DNA from: Bradyrhizobium arachidis
Lineage (GTDB): Bacteria; Pseudomonadota; Alphaproteobacteria; Rhizobiales; Xanthobacteraceae
Length of the DNA: 64,000 nt
Assembly (NCBI RefSeq): GCF_015291705.1
Contig: NZ_CP030050.1
Coordinates: forward strand, 4,402,001-4,466,000
Reading direction: 5' to 3'
Made by a program: the position numbers and the translations under genes. Below, piece after piece: positions 63,344 to 64,000 of the stretch (position 1 is its first letter; each line of letters starts with the position of its first letter). The notes under the pieces are model-generated. The model saw nothing but the letters and a program-made list of their open reading frames with translations. It was not told where the DNA came from and did not search any database.

Positions 63344-64000
63344 TCAGTGATTATCCCGCGCCACGCCAAACGTGCCGGCGACGTTCTGATAGCGCGTGGC
63401 GAGCTCCATGCAGGCGCCGGTCGATTGCTGGCCGACGGTGTTGCGGTAGATCTCCTGCCACGGCGTCTGGTTCGGCGGATGCTTGAAGCCGCCATTGGCC
63501 TTGAGCTCGGCGTGGCGCTTCTTCAGCTCCTCATCCGAGATCAGAATGTTGGCGCTGCCCTTGTTGAGGTCGATGCGCACCTTGTCGCCGGTCTTGAGGA
63601 TCGCGAGGCCGCCATTGGCGGCGGCTTCCGGCGAGGCGTTCAGGATCGAGGGCGAGCCCGAGGTGCCGGACTGCCGGCCGTCGCCGATGCAGGGCAGGGA
63701 CAGGATGCCGCGTTTGATCAGCGCCGCCGGGGGCTGCATGTTCACGACCTCGGCGCCACCGGGGTAGCCGATCGGCCCGGTGCCGCGGATGAACAGCACG
63801 CAGTGCTCGTCGATGTCGAGCGAGGCATCGTCGATCCGCTCGTGATAATCCTCGGGACCCTCGAACACGATGGCGCGGCCCTCGAATGCGCTAGGGTCCT
63901 TCGGGTTGCTGAGATAGCGATCGCGGAATTCCTTTGATATGACCGAGGTCTTCATGATCGCGGAATCGAACAGATTGCCCTTCAGCACCAGGAAGCCGGC
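63344..64000 (-). CDS. IlvD/Edd-family dehydratase, sugar-acid type (partial, 3' end)
   Basis: The gene enters from the right edge; only the C-terminal 219 residues are present, and the frame is open to base 64000. The visible part has the family blocks [59 protein letters not shown] and [20 protein letters not shown], matching L-arabonate/L-fuconate-type dehydratases of the IlvD/Edd family. It dehydrates an aldonate to a 2-keto-3-deoxy acid. The two SDR genes and a sugar-acid context fit. The N-terminal Fe-S ligands lie outside the window. Confidence 0.88.
   Translation of the reverse strand, partial: AGFLVLKGNLFDSAIMKTSVISKEFRDRYLSNPKDPSAFEGRAIVFEGPEDYHERIDDASLDIDEHCVLFIRGTGPIGYPGGAEVVNMQPPAALIKRGILSLPCIGDGRQSGTSGSPSILNASPEAAANGGLAILKTGDKVRIDLNKGSANILISDEELKKRHAELKANGGFKHPPNQTPWQEIYRNTVGQQSTGACMELATRYQNVAGTFGVARDNH

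Overview
The window looks like chromosomal DNA of a Bradyrhizobium-like alphaproteobacterium (Nitrobacteraceae, Hyphomicrobiales). The evidence is high GC throughout, small proteins of the DUF6894 and IalB kind, a triple TTTAGAA iron-control motif, and several families of interspersed palindromes typical of Bradyrhizobium and Rhodopseudomonas. No insertion sequence, prophage, integrase, rRNA or CRISPR array is visible. The genes are mostly metabolic, transport and regulatory, in short operons, with one tRNA-Gln(CTG).

Left part (1-12 kb): small hypothetical genes, a minus-strand pair of tiny overlapping ORFs (27 and 30 codons), a MaoC-like protein, then a sensor/virulence-like block. That block has a LuxR-type regulator, an AraC-type regulator, a DUF6894 protein, a 1003-residue autotransporter, and two tandem paralogous LuxR-type regulators. 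A TauE/SafE-like permease follows two small genes.

12.7-31 kb: an RND efflux pair with a divergent TetR regulator and a perfect palindromic operator; an amidase; an MFS/aldehyde dehydrogenase/GntR operon opposite an alpha/beta hydrolase that lacks its nucleophile; an MFS transporter, guanine deaminase, a membrane-anchored double ABM protein and an RNase Z-like hydrolase.

29.4-37.1 kb: an IclR regulator faces a six-gene operon: DapA-type aldolase, FAD-linked 2-hydroxyacid dehydrogenase, four-carbon acid sugar kinase (DUF1537), PdxA-type dehydrogenase, iron-containing alcohol dehydrogenase and a TctC-type binding protein. Kinase plus PdxA is the signature of threonate/erythronate-type catabolism; the aldolase and the two extra dehydrogenases suggest an undescribed feeder route.

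37-46 kb: tRNA-Gln, a DUF1428 protein, a 607-residue fusion of an alpha/beta hydrolase to a caspase (C14) domain, and a complete branched-chain amino acid type ABC importer. This caspase fusion and the six-gene acid-sugar operon are the two best candidates for an undescribed system.

46-57 kb: an IalB-like secreted protein behind an MdtABC-type RND pair, then a self-contained ferric-siderophore unit (TonB-dependent receptor, PiuC-type dioxygenase, ExbB, ExbD, TonB) preceded by three TTTAGAA boxes that resemble Irr/ICE sites. 57-64 kb: an M50 protease with a small membrane partner, LysR/EamA divergent pair, GFA protein, a Tat-exported serine hydrolase, two SDR dehydrogenases and the C-terminal part of an IlvD/Edd dehydratase that runs off the window, which together look like oxidative sugar-acid catabolism.
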